The notes under the pieces: model-generated
Seen by the model: only the letters and a program-made list of their open reading frames with translations
What the model was told of the DNA's origin: nothing
The model's database searches: none
Translations under genes and position numbers: made by a program
Origin: Bromus sterilis
Taxonomy: Eukaryota > Streptophyta > Magnoliopsida > Poales > Poaceae
Direction of reading: 5' to 3'
DNA: 64,000 nt
Assembly: GCA_950022295.1 (NCBI GenBank)
Contig: OX465598.1
Location: forward strand, 9,300,001-9,364,000
Shown here: piece after piece, positions 23,501 through 35,869 of the stretch
Numbering within the stretch: the first letter of the stretch is position 1
Layout: the number at the start of each line of letters is the position of its first letter

Positions 23501-24777
23501 GGTATTGGTTTTAAGACTGAGCGTGCCTAACCGCATGTGGGATTTTATGGGGTCCCCTTTTCTTACCTACCTAACTTCAAGCATTTCTAGTGGTGGCCCA
23601 AGCTGATTTACCATTTGAAACCGTTTGTGTGCTGGTCAGCTGCCAGCTGTTTACAAACCAACCCGGACCAGTGAGTACTTAGTTCCCTTGCTGGCCCACT
23701 TTGTCCGGCTGAGGACCCGGTGTCCCATGTGTGATTAACCGGCTATCCAAACCTGCGACAGACGGTAGAGACCAGATCGAGAGCGCGGCCGGCTCCTGAG
23801 ATGGATGTCGACTCACCGGGGGCCACCCGGATTTGTTCGTTGTTAGCTAGAGGGACCTGTCGTTTCGGATCTCTTGGAACTAAATCATAAAATGGTTGCC
23901 TGTGATGGGTAGCAACTGAGAGTGATGGGCGTGCGTGCGGAGCCTTGTAATGGGCAGTTGGTACACCCCTGCAGGGTTGAATCTTTTTGAGAAGCCGTGT
24001 CCACGGTTATGGACGACTTGAGACCTACTCCTTGTTCATAGACAACAACAACTGAGATAATCTTATATAACTTGATCAACGTGTGTGTGCCTTGACTGCT
24101 TCTTCTTCGTCGGGATGCGAAGAGGAGGAAAAGTATAGGATAGGTGTTATGTTTGCGTAGTAGGTGGATAGCAGACTTGTTGGAGGCGATTCCTCATCGA
24201 ATGCTTGGCTTCTTATCTTACTCTCTAGATCGTTATCCACTTCATAAATGCTAGTGCGGCAGCAACCTCACCACTTACCCCTTCCTTACCGTAAACTACT
24301 AGTTGTCCTAGAATGACGAGTGATGGAGTCCTTGCCGGGTCAGATGACCACTACAGTTGGATGCTGAGTACTTCCGTACTCATGATACTACCCCCAAACT
24401 CTTTTCAGGGTTCTTGATCGACAACAGGTTGGGTGATCGACGTTTCACGTGGAGACTCGACAACGACTAGTTAGGCGGATCCCGGCGGAGGGCCTGGACC
24501 CGTGTGGTTATGGGATCGATGTTTTCTCTTTCCCAGTAGGCATTTGATTGTAGTCTGTACTCAGACATGTATCTTCCGCTGATGTATTGTATTTAAGGCA
24601 GTTGTATGCCGATTGTATGAGATGTTGTATCCTTATATCTGTAATGTTGTGATATCATGTTGGAAATCCGGGGCATATGGCTTTGTCATATGTCGCGGTG
24701 GGACCGATATGTGCTTCGTCCCCGGATCTGGGTGGAAACACCTAGATCTGGAACAGTAGCGCATATCGGGCCTTACA
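20554..24777 (+). mobile_element. Second, nested solo-LTR-like element (TSD GGAGG)
   Basis: The start TGTAACAGCCC and end CGGGCCTTACA give TG...CA ends with a short TGTAA/TTACA inverted repeat. Perfect GGAGG duplications lie at 20549-20553 and 24778-24782. The 4224 bp contain no polyprotein, no internal primer-binding site and no repeated end, so a long solo LTR of Ty3/gypsy type is likely. A GC-rich section (21180-21690) creates long overlapping frames on both strands that are not genes. An internal pair (21964-22082 and 22151-22268) shares TTGCAACTTCGG.CGACG, GCATNNTGTTAAGCAT and ATTGCCA-type landmarks. Confidence 0.85.
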
Positions 24778-27130
24778 GGAGGTCTAGATCCACATTCTCC
24801 ACCAAGTCAACTCTCCTCTTTGTGAGGGGAACCTTGTGGATCTAGATCTTGGAGTTCTTTGTGTTCTCCTTGTTCTTCCTCTCATATTCCTCCATAGCTT
24901 TTGTTGCTTTGGTGGGATTTAAGAGTTGGGGACTTGAGCACTTCGTGTGTTCTTGCCATTGCATTTGGTGCATCGGTTTGAGTTCTCTCCGAGGATTCTT
25001 TGTAGTGAGTGAAGTTAAGAATATAGCTACTCTTGAGTGCATAGGCACTCTAGAGCTTGTAACTCGTGGGTGCGTTGGCACCTAGAGGCTTGTTGTTACG
25101 AAGCTCAATCATTGTGGTGGAAAGCTTCGGGACGCTACGGGAGCCTCCAATTCGGTTGTGGAGATTGCCCTGAGCATTGTTACGGGTTCGGTGACCGCCC
25201 CCAAGGGTTGCCATTTGTACGGGTTCGGTGAACGCCCTCAAGTGTCCTGATAGTGGAATCACGACATCTTGCATTGGTAAGAGCGTGAGGAGAAATAGGG
25301 TGGCCCTCGTTGGCTTCGTGTGAGCATTGTGCTCCTCACCCTCTCCAAACGGAGACGTACTTCTCGCAAGAGAAGGAACTTCGGTAACAAATCCTTGTCT
25401 CCATCGGCTCCACTTGCGGTTATCTCTACCTTTACTTTGAGCAAGCTTATTACATTGTTTATCTTGTGCTTGCTCATATTATTGTGCATTGCTTGTCCCA
25501 TAGGTTGTTCGTCTAGTCAACCTATTTTCTTGTGCACCTACTTTGTGATAGCCTTAGTGTTCATGTTATATATCTTGCTATCACATAGTTGTTTATCTTG
25601 GTTCATATAAGTTGTTGGTGCACATAGTTGAGCCTAGCTTATTTAGGTTTCTTGCTTGGCAAATTAAACGTTAAGTTTTATTCCTCATTTGTTCAAGCCG
25701 AAACCGTAATTATTTTAAACGCCTATTCACCCCCCCCTCTAGGCGACATCCACGTCCTTTCACTGTTAATATTAATTTTAGATTCATTGCCTTTTCTAGG
25801 TCGTGTTCCATAAATAGAATTGTATCGTCCGCATATTGAAGGATGGATAATCCCCTGTCTACAAGATGTGGGACTAGCACTTCAATTTGTCCATCAAGCT
25901 TTGCGCGTTCAATCATGACTGCCAACATATCAGCCACTATGCATGTTAAATAGTATGGGAAATAAGGGATCACCTTGCCTTAATCCTTTTTTTGTTTGGA
26001 AGTATCGACCGACGTCATCATTGACTTTGACATCCACACTACTTCCTGGAAGAAATTCACGAACTAAGGCACACCACTTCTCCAAGAATCCTTTCATTCT
26101 CAGAGTTTGTTGGATGAACGTCCAATTAACCTTATCATATGCTTTTCCAAAGTTAATTTTATATGACACCATTAAGCTTTTTTTTGTGCATCTCATGTAT
26201 GGTTTCGTGCAGGACATCGACCCCGTCAAGTATATTCCTACCTTACATAAATGTTGTTTGGGTAGGTTTTACTACATGATCAGCCACACAATTTAATCTT
26301 ATGGTTGCCACCTTCGTAAAGATCTTGAAGCTAACATTCAGTAGGCAGATAGGTCTATATTGTTGTATCCTTTTGGCCATCTGAATTTTAGGCAGCAAGA
26401 TGACATCCCCGAAATTAAGACGGAATAAATCGAGATGTCCGGCGTGCAAATCACTGAATAACTGGAGTAGGTCAGACTTAATGACTTCCCAGAAATGCTG
26501 GTAGAACTCAGCAGCAAAAACTATCCGGTCCAGGCAATAAGAAAGGCATTTTCCTCAGTAGAAACTTGTGGGATACCATCTATTCATGACACATCAAGAG
26601 TGAAATTTCTTTCCTCCGGAGCCCCAAACAGATCTTTATAAAAATTTGTTATGTATTCTTTGAGATTTTCCTGGTTAAGAGAATAAATACGTTTTTTTCC
26701 TATGCCTGCCATTAGCAACGTTCTGGAAGTACTTCGTATTTGAGTCCCCTTCCAAGATAAAAAGGGCCTTAGACCGCTGGTACCATTTAAGCTCTTCTTC
26801 CCGTAACATATGTGCTACTTGCTCATTTGATCGACTTTTAAGTTCAATCTCTTGTGTTGATAGAACACATACTTCTGCTATCTGATCCAGCTCCTCAATA
26901 ATGGCATACAGACATTCCTTTTCTTTTTAAGCATACCGGCAGTGTGTTTTTCCCACCCACGAAGGAATTTACGCAACTTATGTATCTTATTATTCCATCG
27001 TTGTATGGGAGAAACACCTGCCACTAGCTGCGACCATACTTTTTTAACCAGATCATTAAAACCTTCCCGTAATAGCCATCCCAATTCAAATTTGAATTGA
27101 GGCTGAACAGGCGGTGACGATGTTCCATCC

Positions 27131-28187
27131 CAATTTTATGTTCGGATACATCCGCGAACATGATATGAAAGTAAATCATCCCATGAACATTAAATTCGAA
27201 AAATAAAGGTAATCCAGATAGATCAAGAGGATAAAACACATGGGAGATAGAACGAAAAAGTGCCATGTGATTGAATGAGGTTGAAGATGCTATGTTCGGA
27301 CACTCTCAAAGCTTCCTCAACGAATGTTTCAATTTGCGGAGAAACGAACATACGGACCGGTCCGCGAACATATAGGGATCTTCGTTAAATGACAACCCTT
27401 TGTAAAAGTGGTTCTAATCTATGGTCCGGACATTTACCGGAGCTTTAGGGATCTCCTTGGAAGATACCCTAAAGCCTCTCTGTTTCAAAGAAAAATCATA
27501 TGAATAGGATATTTTATATATGTTGGTACTATTCAATCTTTTGGTTCGAAGCAATGTAGCATAGATAAAATGGAGGATTTTTTTTCTTTGGTCGCAGTTT
27601 TAGAGTAAAAACATATGAATTTTACAATTCAGTTAAATCTCGTTTTCAAATCACTACCCAAGAAGAACGAGGTTGAAACCTTTAGTGGCATAATAACATG
27701 CTAATTATACATTTTCGTGTGGTTTGATTTTGATTCGACTGTCTTTATTATGGTTTATGCGTTTTTCCTATTCCCATGAACCAAACACGAACTCTAAAAA
27801 TTGGTTATGTTTTTCAATCCTCTGTTTAATCTTTTTGAATGAGGATAACTTTTAATCTTCATGTTTAATCTGCTTCAAAATATGTAAAAAAATTTAAAGG
27901 GAGTGTACCAAACCAAAACTTAGCCATCATACTCTAGATTTTGAAATATAAGATTTGATTTGAATATGAGTATGGAAAGGTAAGAAAAGTCACGATTTAG
28001 TTGAAGTTTTGGTAAGAATTGATTAGATTTTGATATGGATAGATTTCTTTAAAATTATGATAAAATTTGATTTGGTTTGATTGAGTTAATTCATTATGTG
28101 GTTTTGAACTAAATTTTGAATACAAACAACGTATCCGTATCAATTTTTGTCTAATAATAAAGATTGTAGATATAAGAAGATTTTATG
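27131..28187. other. No gene seen
   Basis: AT-rich sequence beyond the truncated 5' end of the LINE. A region at 27290-27480 repeats GTTCGGACA and CGCGAACAT motifs. No element ends or coding sequence can be supported. Confidence 0.4.
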
Positions 28188-28608
28188 GAGTAAGGATTTT
28201 TGGAGCTCGAGCTCCATGACACCTGTTTTGTGAATTTTTTTGAAAAAACTATTTTTCAGTTTTCAAAAAAATTTGAAAAAAATTGTACAAGTAAACAAGG
28301 ATGTGAGGTGAATGTGTGTAAAATTTCAGGATGAAATGCGTAGAAATGGGATCTACAAAAAAAAGCAAATTCATTGTATGGAAGGATGAATAGAACCATG
28401 TGTGAAAAAACCTTAGATCTGTTTTATTTGCACAACCCTGATTTTAGGGTATTTCGTTCTGAAAATTTACATACTTGTGCATTATGCCTGCATCTATCTC
28501 TATATTTTATTCTTATTTTTTTTTAGATGTAAACATATGAAAGCTTATGAATTTAAGTTTTGCATTTTGGAGGGTTCAATGGAGCTCGTCCCCCAAAAGC
28601 AATGTCGA
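28188..28608. mobile_element. Mutator-like MITE, about 420 bp
   Basis: The left end GAGTAAGGATTTTTGGAGC followed by TCGAGCTCC and the right end GGAGCTCGTCCCCCAAAAGC pair imperfectly as long inverted repeats. Nearly identical 9-mers flank the element (GATTTTATG at 28179-28187, AATTTTATG at 28609-28617). The 9-bp duplication and long degenerate TIRs suggest Mutator ancestry. The left terminus resembles that of the element at 53100-53500 (GAGTAAGAATTTCTGGAGG). Confidence 0.6.
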
Positions 28609-28619
28609 AATTTTATGTG

Positions 28620-31576
28620 ATAACACAGATATAGATGGAGCGCAAGAGATAGAAATATAGTGGAGGCTGTTCTATCTACCTTCCAAGTTCCAAGATCAGA
28701 AGCAGAGGTGGGAGCTGCCGAGATTTCTCAACGGCGGAGATGTAAAATGAAATTCATACCATATAAAGACATGACACAGATATAGATCGCAGGGACGACA
28801 AGCACCAAATATGACGAAACAGGATAATAATACAATGGTACGTGCGTGTTTGCTGCCAAGCCTAGCTAGCTCCACGTGCCGTATGTACGTACGTACTCCC
28901 CGCACCTGTACGTGCCACTGCAGCCAGACGTACGATCGCTAGCATTTGGATAGATATGGTACTGTACAATAATCAGTACTACTACTGGCCCCTACTGCTG
29001 CTGCTTGACGTACATTTCAATTCAAAAGTTGGAGCAGCACCTCCTTTCCTCCTGCTGCACGTACATACGTGTATAATACTCCTCCGTATCGAAATATAAG
29101 TACGTGGATACACTAAAGGGTACCACTTCGATATTCAAATACCACTTCTAGTATTTTCAGTAGGCATTTAAACACTTTCCAAAACCAAATTATGGAAATG
29201 GTGATCTTATATATAGTAGACCTCATTTTTTTTTTGTAAAAACAAATACTTGTAGTTCAAACCTTTGCTAAAGGTTGTTAGGAAAAGCAATAAGCTAAAT
29301 TACTTATTTGTCAAGTAAAATTGTGAGAAAATATTTTTATGATGTATCAACTTGGCATGAACATTGGGTTAAATTTGAACCCAATGCTTGGAAGCATGTC
29401 GCTTGGATAATTTTAATGAATTAACACACCAATAATCAATGAAACCCAAATATCCAAATAAGAGGCAAATTAAATGCCCCCCCCCCCCCAAATGTGGTTC
29501 CATTTTTTGTTCTTTATTAATTTGAGTGATCCTACTTTCATCAAATTTACATTTATTACAACAAACTAGTTTAAATTTCATCTGAATTTCGTGTTTGAAA
29601 TGGAGAAAACGTGAGAGATAGCCTTGGATGACAGAGGCCTTCCTTTTGTTTGGAGATGTATGTGCATGTGGGGGGTCCTGAAGATAGATAGATAGACTGT
29701 GCATGTGAATGAATGGACAAATAGAAGCCCGACCAAACTTCTTTCGGACTGTTGCTCCATTTAAGCCAGTGTCCGAAAGAGATTTGGCCGCCACGAGCTG
29801 TACGACCGAACCAGTGCACTGTACGTACTTCACCCCTGTACGTGTGGCAAAGAGACCATCCACATGCCCACGCCGCAGATAGATTAGATTAGATAGAGAG
29901 AGAGAGAGAGAGAGAGCAGCGCAGAGCTCGTTGGATGGACTCATGGACATGCACGGCCGATGGAGCTGCTGTGCTGAGCCGTCCACGAAATCTATCTATC
30001 TATCTGCGGCAGAGACGAGGGAGGGAGGCGGCAAGAGCACGTGAAGCTTGAATTCTTGCACATCCATGGAGGCCTGCCTCCATGGACGTACGTACCAGGC
30101 AAGTGGCAGCGGCTGGCCGCATGCATGGAGAGCCACAGCCAGCGGCATTGCTCGTGCGTGCGCGGGCGTGGTGTCAGCGACAGTCCGGCCGGGCAAGGAG
30201 AAAAGCTGCCGCCGCGCTCGACGACGACGGCGACGGCGACCTAAGCTTAGCCATAGCCAGCCAGCCAGAGCCCAGAGGTGACCGGCCGGCCAGACGATCA
30301 CCTGCGCTCTGCCACCGCAGCCCATGCTCCATTCATCCATCCAACCATCTACAGAGCTCTCGTGCGCGCGCGCACGGAGGAACGTACAGTCTCCATCCTT
30401 AAAACCACGTCCATTTATGCCTACCATGCACGCACAGTGCCGCCGCATCTGTTCATGAGTCGATCTCCCGAGGCACAGTGCCGCCACCTAACGATCGGCA
30501 GGTGCAGCATGGAGCATGCAGCCGTCAGCCATGGCCGGCTCCGCTTTGGACGCGCTGCTCCCGAGGCAAGGGCAGGCCGTCACTGTGGCTGACACCGGCT
30601 TATCCCATCCCTGTCCGCCGCTACTGTTGCACTGTTCAGCCGTGTGGTGTTAGGAGTACGTTGCATCGCTGCTCACTTCACTTCACTTCACTGGAGCTAT
30701 GGTGTCAGCGGGTGTAGTACGTGGGTGAGCTGTTTGCGAATGAATGGATGAATATGTGTTCGCTACATATAGGCCCTTGTAAAGTGCCCCTATACATCCA
30801 TGCATAGTTCACGCTATGGACTGCGCGCTCCAGGATAGGCCTGCCAAATCATGTGTGTATGTGTGTGACATTGGATGGAGGACATCGTGCAATAACGTAT
30901 ATGTGCACCGGATGCAACCATGCTCCGCCAACTTTTGAATAGAGAAAGTTACTGCTAGGACGTTGACATGTTTACAATGAGAGTTTTGTTTTCTTATTAA
31001 AATCAACCCATACTCTAGTTTATTTGATTTTGCTAGTAAGAAACTAAGTTGCCGATCGATATGAAACTATGCTTCATCAGGTTTTTGATATGGAACTCTT
31101 GTGAATTTTATCAAGTTTTACATGAGATAACATATTAACATGTCAAGAGAGGTTAAGGTAGCTATCTATGTGACCATGATTACTTTTCTAGATCTTAGGA
31201 GTTTCCATTCTAGCCTATCCTAAGGTGTTTCAAACAGATAGGCTTTGTTGTTGTTAAATGAGATAATATATGTCGGGTTTCTTTGTTCAAAATTAAGATG
31301 GACCGCAGCTATATAATGATAAGAATATAAGATTGTTTTCCTGGCAATAATAGCAGCCCAAACCTAGAGAGCGATAGTGCTAGTTTAATTTTCCGTAAAA
31401 TATAAGGTTGTTTATGAAAATATCCTAATCCTAGCACAACCTAACCCGAGTCTAAATCTTGCCTGTTAGCTGATTTTGATGCATAGATTTGGCTGGTTGT
31501 AAAAAGTATATTTTGCTACTATTTTTAGGCATATTACAAGCAAAACATGGTCCATGGGAGACAATGACAAATATCG
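28620..31576. other. No gene supported; simple repeats and GC-rich block
   Basis: This 3 kb stretch holds a decayed Stowaway-like start at 29078 (CTCCTCCGTATCG), a C11 run near 29479, an AG run at 29895-29916 and TCTA runs near 29992. A GC-rich block (29990-30700) has overlapping frames on both strands, the longest 29996-30487 on the minus strand. Its predicted product has no recognisable domain and contains an Arg run from GACGGC repeats. A short perfect hairpin CATGGAGGC-CT-GCCTCCATG lies at 30064-30083. The block could be a promoter or non-coding transcript, but nothing shows this. Confidence 0.4.
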
Positions 31577-32000
31577 AAAAAAGGTTTTCACCTCATTTTA
31601 TAGATAAAGCAAAGGTTAAACCAACGTCATACAAGTTAGCAAAGTAGTCAAGCAATAGCACGGTGCAGGGGCAGAACACAAGAAAGGGCCAAAGTACATC
31701 AAAACAGCCTAATCGAGCTCAGGAGAACGCGACGGAAAACGATGGAGCGAGTCTCGAAGCTAGGAAGCGAAGGTCGGAGCAGATGCCTTTGATGTCGTCC
31801 CGCGCCTATCGCTTGCTAAGCGACCGCCTTAGCTTTAGATCCCTAAATAGATCCGAAACATTATCGTGGCACCACCTGTCATTTACAAATTTTTTGAACC
31901 CCAAAAAAACTGAGTGGAGGGACATGTGAACAGGATATGATTAGGATCTTCCTCCACCAACATAATGAACACATGCCATCTCTCATTCCCTATAGAGAGG
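31577..32000 (-). mobile_element. LINE 3' relic
   Basis: The minus strand reads MLVEEDPNHILFTCPSTQFFW followed by GSKNL and a stop (about 31970-31890). This is the reverse-transcriptase-associated zinc-finger pattern (ED..HILF.CP...FFW) of plant LINEs. About 300 bp further is the LINE tail: CTTTATCTATAAAATGAGGTGAAAACC then TTTTTTCG at about 31577-31615. The intervening sequence is degenerate. There is no visible target duplication. Confidence 0.65.
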
Positions 32001-32062
32001 GACCAATTCTATACTTTCTAAATAGTCTAGGGTTATATTTCCCAAAAAAGAATCGAGATACA

Positions 32063-32145
32063 CTCCCTCAGTAAAAAAATATAAAAACGTTTGTATCACT
32101 ACTTCAGTAATCTAAACACTTTCATATTTATTTTTACGGAGGGAG
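32063..32145. mobile_element. Short Stowaway MITE, 83 bp
   Basis: CTCCCTCAGTAAAAAAATAT at the left pairs with ATATTTATTTTTACGGAGGGAG at the right. TA follows at 32146-32147; the left side has CA, so that duplication copy is mutated. This is the common short hairpin form found across grass genomes. Confidence 0.8.
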
Positions 32146-32147
32146 TA

Positions 32148-33994
32148 GCTTGTAGGAATTAACTATGGTCAAAATCAACCAAGAGAGTCACTGTTTAGGG
32201 GTAATTCAAAATGTAGAAATTTCAAATTAGCAAATGCCAAACTCACAGGGAATCATGCGAAGCCGAGCCAAACGATGGCTTAAAACAAGCTACAGCCAAT
32301 AGTTGACGCTCCCCGCAGCAAACACGTAGACTAGGTAGTCTGCATAATAAAAACTGATCGACATGAATAGTTGGCGGTTTCTGGACTGCGATTTCCTGGA
32401 GATCTTTATCCATCCGTGCATATCTCACTGTGCAGGAGCAGGTGTCGCATGCACAGGAAACAAAACAGCGGTGGTACGCGTACCGCTGGGGTCTCGCCAG
32501 AAAAGGAGATACGTGATCTAGCGGCCACCACACTGTTTCCGGCAACACTGCACACCGCACGCGGCACACAGTTTCCTTCTTCATCCTGATTCCCTCCCTC
32601 TCTGTCCGGGCATTGCCCTGTACCCACCGTTTTCACTGCCACGCATGTGTGGTGTACGTACGTACAGCACGCTGTTTATACAGGGCTTGGCGCTGGCTGA
32701 CATGTGGCGGTAGACGAGTGGGCGGCTGGCGTGCCGATTGGACGGTCTAGATTGGCGTCACGCTCTTGGCCTGGCTTGTCATGCATGCATTGTGCTAGCT
32801 AATACGTAGGAGTAGTACGTTCACTTTAGCCTAGCTAGCTGGTCAAGCTAAATAGCTCGTGTAGCGCTCGTATGAACTAACTAGGGTCGTGTCGTACGTG
32901 AGCGGTGAGCACACGGGCCCATTGAAAGTTGATTGTCCGAGAGCGTTCGTCCATGAGCCAGCGCACACCACGTCTCCTGATTAAAGGCGACATGACCTGC
33001 ACGGCCGCCACACACACAGGGAGCAAAAGCTCCTAGTAAACTCAACTAGCTCAATTCTCCCTATCTAGCTTAGCTATGTGCAGGTGTATGCGTACGTCCG
33101 TCCGTCCGTCCGTCCATCAGTCCCATGCATGCAGCAGCTGACAGCTAGTACGTACGTACTCAGGGACGGTGCAACATGCAGTGAATGCCAATAGTTAACT
33201 AGAGACTGTTTTGTTTAGTGCCGGAAATCCAGGGCTTGTGCCGGCAATTGTTAACTAGAACAACACGGCCGGCGTGTGTGTGTCAACTGTCATGGAACCA
33301 TTAGGCAAGAAACCTAGCCTGTTCATACCCTGTCGAGTGACTCAACGACCCCAGTCTCTCGTCTCCCCTACATACCATATAAAATGTACTCCTACTTGGG
33401 TTACAAAAAGTACTATGTTTGGCTAACTGCAACTAGATTTGACTTGCTTAATTCTGCACGCGTCGGCCGGCCGGGGTGCCCGGAATATTCACACGCCAAG
33501 GTCAGCAGCAATTACGCCGAAAACACTTGCTTATTAGTGCACCTCGAGAAGCATGCATGCATGCATGCATTAGCAGCAAGCAAACCAGAACTTTCGACCC
33601 ATATGCATGCAAGCTGCTCTCCAATTATATATTTAACGAGACACCACACGCTAGAAGCCCTGTAGACTGCGGCAAGGTCGGCAGGCACACGATGACACGT
33701 CGTGAGAGCAAGTGAGAGAAGGATGCAAGCTAAAGATAGGTGCTCTTAGGCCGGTACCTTGGACTATTCAGTCATCAGGACAACTAACACTAAACTAACA
33801 AGACATCACTGACCAATGCACAGCACACATATGCATTGTTTGTCAAGCGGAGAGGCGCTTTTGGTTGCGAACTAATTTTGAACCGCAGTTTGGTCGTTGA
33901 CGACTCCCGAGGGATGCATGCATGCATGCATGCAACGCAACGCCCGCTAAACTATAGCATGGTGGAAAGAATGTCCAGGAGGAACTAGGCACTA
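32148..33994. other. No gene seen; several microsatellites
   Basis: Intergenic DNA with CGTC-type runs near 33094-33113 (GTCC five times), and GCAT runs at 33551-33570 and 33913-33932. Short open frames (32243-32642 minus, 33384-33715 plus) have no recognisable domain. Confidence 0.4.
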
Positions 33995-34080
33995 CTAATA
34001 TATAGGAGGAGGTGAGATTCAAACTTGGGCTGCCTAGCACGTCACCTGTTGCGCTAATCAGAAGACCCCCAAGTCTTTCT
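33995..34080 (-). mobile_element. tRNA-derived SINE relic
   Basis: On the minus strand TAGCGCAACAGG (34045-34056) fits an RNA polymerase III A box. AAGTTTGAATCTC (34014-34026) fits a B box at a tRNA-like distance. No cloverleaf or acceptor stem can be formed, so it is not a tRNA gene. Ends and target duplications are unclear. Confidence 0.4.
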
Positions 34081-35702
34081 CGAAAAATCATATAGTTGAT
34101 CAAAGTGCTCCAAGCTAAACGTTGGCTCATAGTTGCTTTTTTTAGGCAGCGGCTCCCTTCCTTTTCAAAACAAAATTAAAAAAAAACTCCAAACAAAATA
34201 TCACTCTTCGATGTGTATATTTGTGACAATCAGACATGTACTTTTTGGAACCCCCCACCCCGTCCCCAACTCTCTCCCCCCTTTCCATATGTCTTTGCAT
34301 GCTTGCATTAATCTATGCCAAACGAACACAATCTTTCTTACAAAAAGCAGGCATGCATTAGCCAGGAAAGTTGCAAGGCCACCCGTCACCAGTTGGAAAA
34401 CAGCCAGGAAAGCTCGCGAGCGAGAGTCAAAAGAGCGCGTGTCGTCGATGCAAACCAAGAAGCAACCCCGCATTGCTTGCACTTGAGACACCAATTAGTC
34501 AAGTTAATTAGTTTTAGTGACTAGTTAAACCCATGGTTACTTGGCTAACTTGGTCTACACTCCACATTTGACTCCACACTGGTTAGCATAATTTTACCCT
34601 TTTATAGGATCACTTGTTACTATTAAACGTAGCTTAGGTACTACCTACCTAGCTACTAGCTAGATGCCGTCGCTTTGATAAACAAATGTGTTGCTTGTGG
34701 CCGTGTTGTTTGTGCAAAGTTCTTGACCGTTGAATGTTGCTTAATTTACGTATAAATGGAGTTCACTTAGCACGGCTTTCTAACTAAACCGGCCGGACAA
34801 AAACACGGAGAGCTCACCTAGCAAGTCACAGGCAAATTCTTTGCAATGATGTGTAAAGAGTGTGGGTACATAAATTAATGTCCAGGGAAACATCCTTGTC
34901 ATTCGTCTAAATATGCACATAAACATATATAGCGAAGGAATAGACCAGTGGAGTTCTTTTTAGCTAGACCAAGCGTATACAAGTGAAGTTTGTTTTTTAG
35001 TTGTACGCTGATTATGAGAGTGACTTAATTGACAACGACTGATTGAAGCATATTAACTACAGCCCCCACTAGCCATTGATGGAGAGAAGCCAGGAAGTAG
35101 CTCAAGCACACTAATTAAACACAACTTAACACAAGTCCTCGCTATCATGGGCCAGCCCGTGATTGTTGTTGTGGCCTCTAGCTATATAGTTTGTAAAAAA
35201 TGAAATCGTTGTTACTACCATTAAGATTTCAGATTTTCATGTAGCATCTACTCTCTTCATTCCAAATTAACTGAAGTAATAGGTTTGCCCTAAGTCAAGA
35301 ATAAGATTTTATATGCTTTTGATGTAATGATACCTCCGGATGCGGTTTAAAAAGTCAAGAGGGAAGAAAAAGAAGAATTGGACGTCGTGAAATAAGCTTA
35401 TGGTTATGTGGTTACAATCTGATCGAGTGCCTCAGAAAAATACCTAATCAATTTGTCTGTGCTGTCAAAACTATACATATCGATCTAGAGACATCTAATC
35501 AATGGAAGCCACGATATATGCTGTACTACGTCAATATATCCACCAAACAGTAAACAACAAAAGATTTCTTTTTGGACTAAAGCACATGCTAATAATGCAG
35601 GTATGCATCTTTTAGGATATGCACATAGAACACTGAAGTAAAGCTAGTCGTGCTAATTATTTTCTTTTGCATCCCCACCCCCACTCCAACCCCTAAATAA
35701 TA
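34081..35702. other. No gene seen
   Basis: AT-rich intergenic DNA. A half Stowaway-like end (CTCTCTTCATTCCAAATTAACTG, about 35251-35273) has no partner. Open frames near 34130-34520 are without features. Confidence 0.4.
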
Positions 35703-35867
35703 CTTCCTCCGTTAATAAATATATTTTTTTTGAATATTTCAATATGAACTACATTCAAACTAAAATGAGTGAACAAAGACGCTCAAATCTATCTATATAT
35801 ATCTAATTTAGAAAAAAAACACAAAAATAAGAAAAAAAGAATATCTTATAATTGTGAACGGAGGGAG
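35703..35867. mobile_element. Stowaway MITE, 165 bp
   Basis: It begins CTTCCTCCGTTAATAAATAT and ends TTGTGAACGGAGGGAG, flanked by TA at 35701-35702 and 35868-35869. The interior is AT-rich and non-coding. Confidence 0.8.
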
Positions 35868-35869
35868 TA

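Larger units (their letters stand above)
19203..25762 (+). mobile_element. Solo-LTR-like insertion in the LINE (TSD CTGTT)
   Basis: The element starts TGAAAGGGCATGTG and ends CACGTCCTTTCA, so it has TG...CA ends within a short inverted repeat (TGAAAGG/CCTTTCA). It is flanked by perfect CTGTT duplications at 19198-19202 and 25763-25767. Joining the flanks restores the LINE reading frame. Without the nested element at 20554-24777 and its extra TSD copy it is about 2.33 kb. No gag-pol, primer-binding site or second LTR is visible, which fits a solo LTR left by recombination. The CCTATTCACCCCCCCCTCTAGGCGAC block near the right end is, from memory, common at LTR 3' ends in Triticeae; the family is not named here. 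Confidence 0.85.
17881..27130 (-). mobile_element. 5'-truncated LINE, split by nested LTR elements
   Basis: On the minus strand, ORF2 fragments read in order. From about 27110 comes a linker (FKFELGWLLREGF, then VSPIQRWNNKIHKLRKFLRGW). Next are RT motifs at 26449-25768: QYRPICLLNVSFKIFTK, FGKAYDKVNW, GLRQGDPLFPILFN, and the catalytic YADD at 25824-25835. After the nested insertion the frame continues exactly at 19202 (NLKLIL-TAFEQLSGLKIN). The thumb region follows, with a frameshift near 18790 before the PKDQGGLGIHDLQAKN motif. The zinc-finger-like RVT region is internally deleted: FTIEYMYRAL joins IWSLWLNRND directly. The 3' end is at about 17881, with AATAAAGCC and an A tract read as Ts at 17881-17887. 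Several frameshifts and the missing endonuclease show it is dead. Confidence 0.85.

Noticed and set aside
29996..30487. 163-codon minus-strand frame in a GC-rich block
   Set aside because: No recognisable domain, opposing frames on the plus strand, and an Arg run from simple repeats. Not supported as a gene.
34014..34056. tRNA gene on the minus strand
   Set aside because: A and B boxes are present, but no acceptor or anticodon stem can be formed; a SINE relic is more likely.
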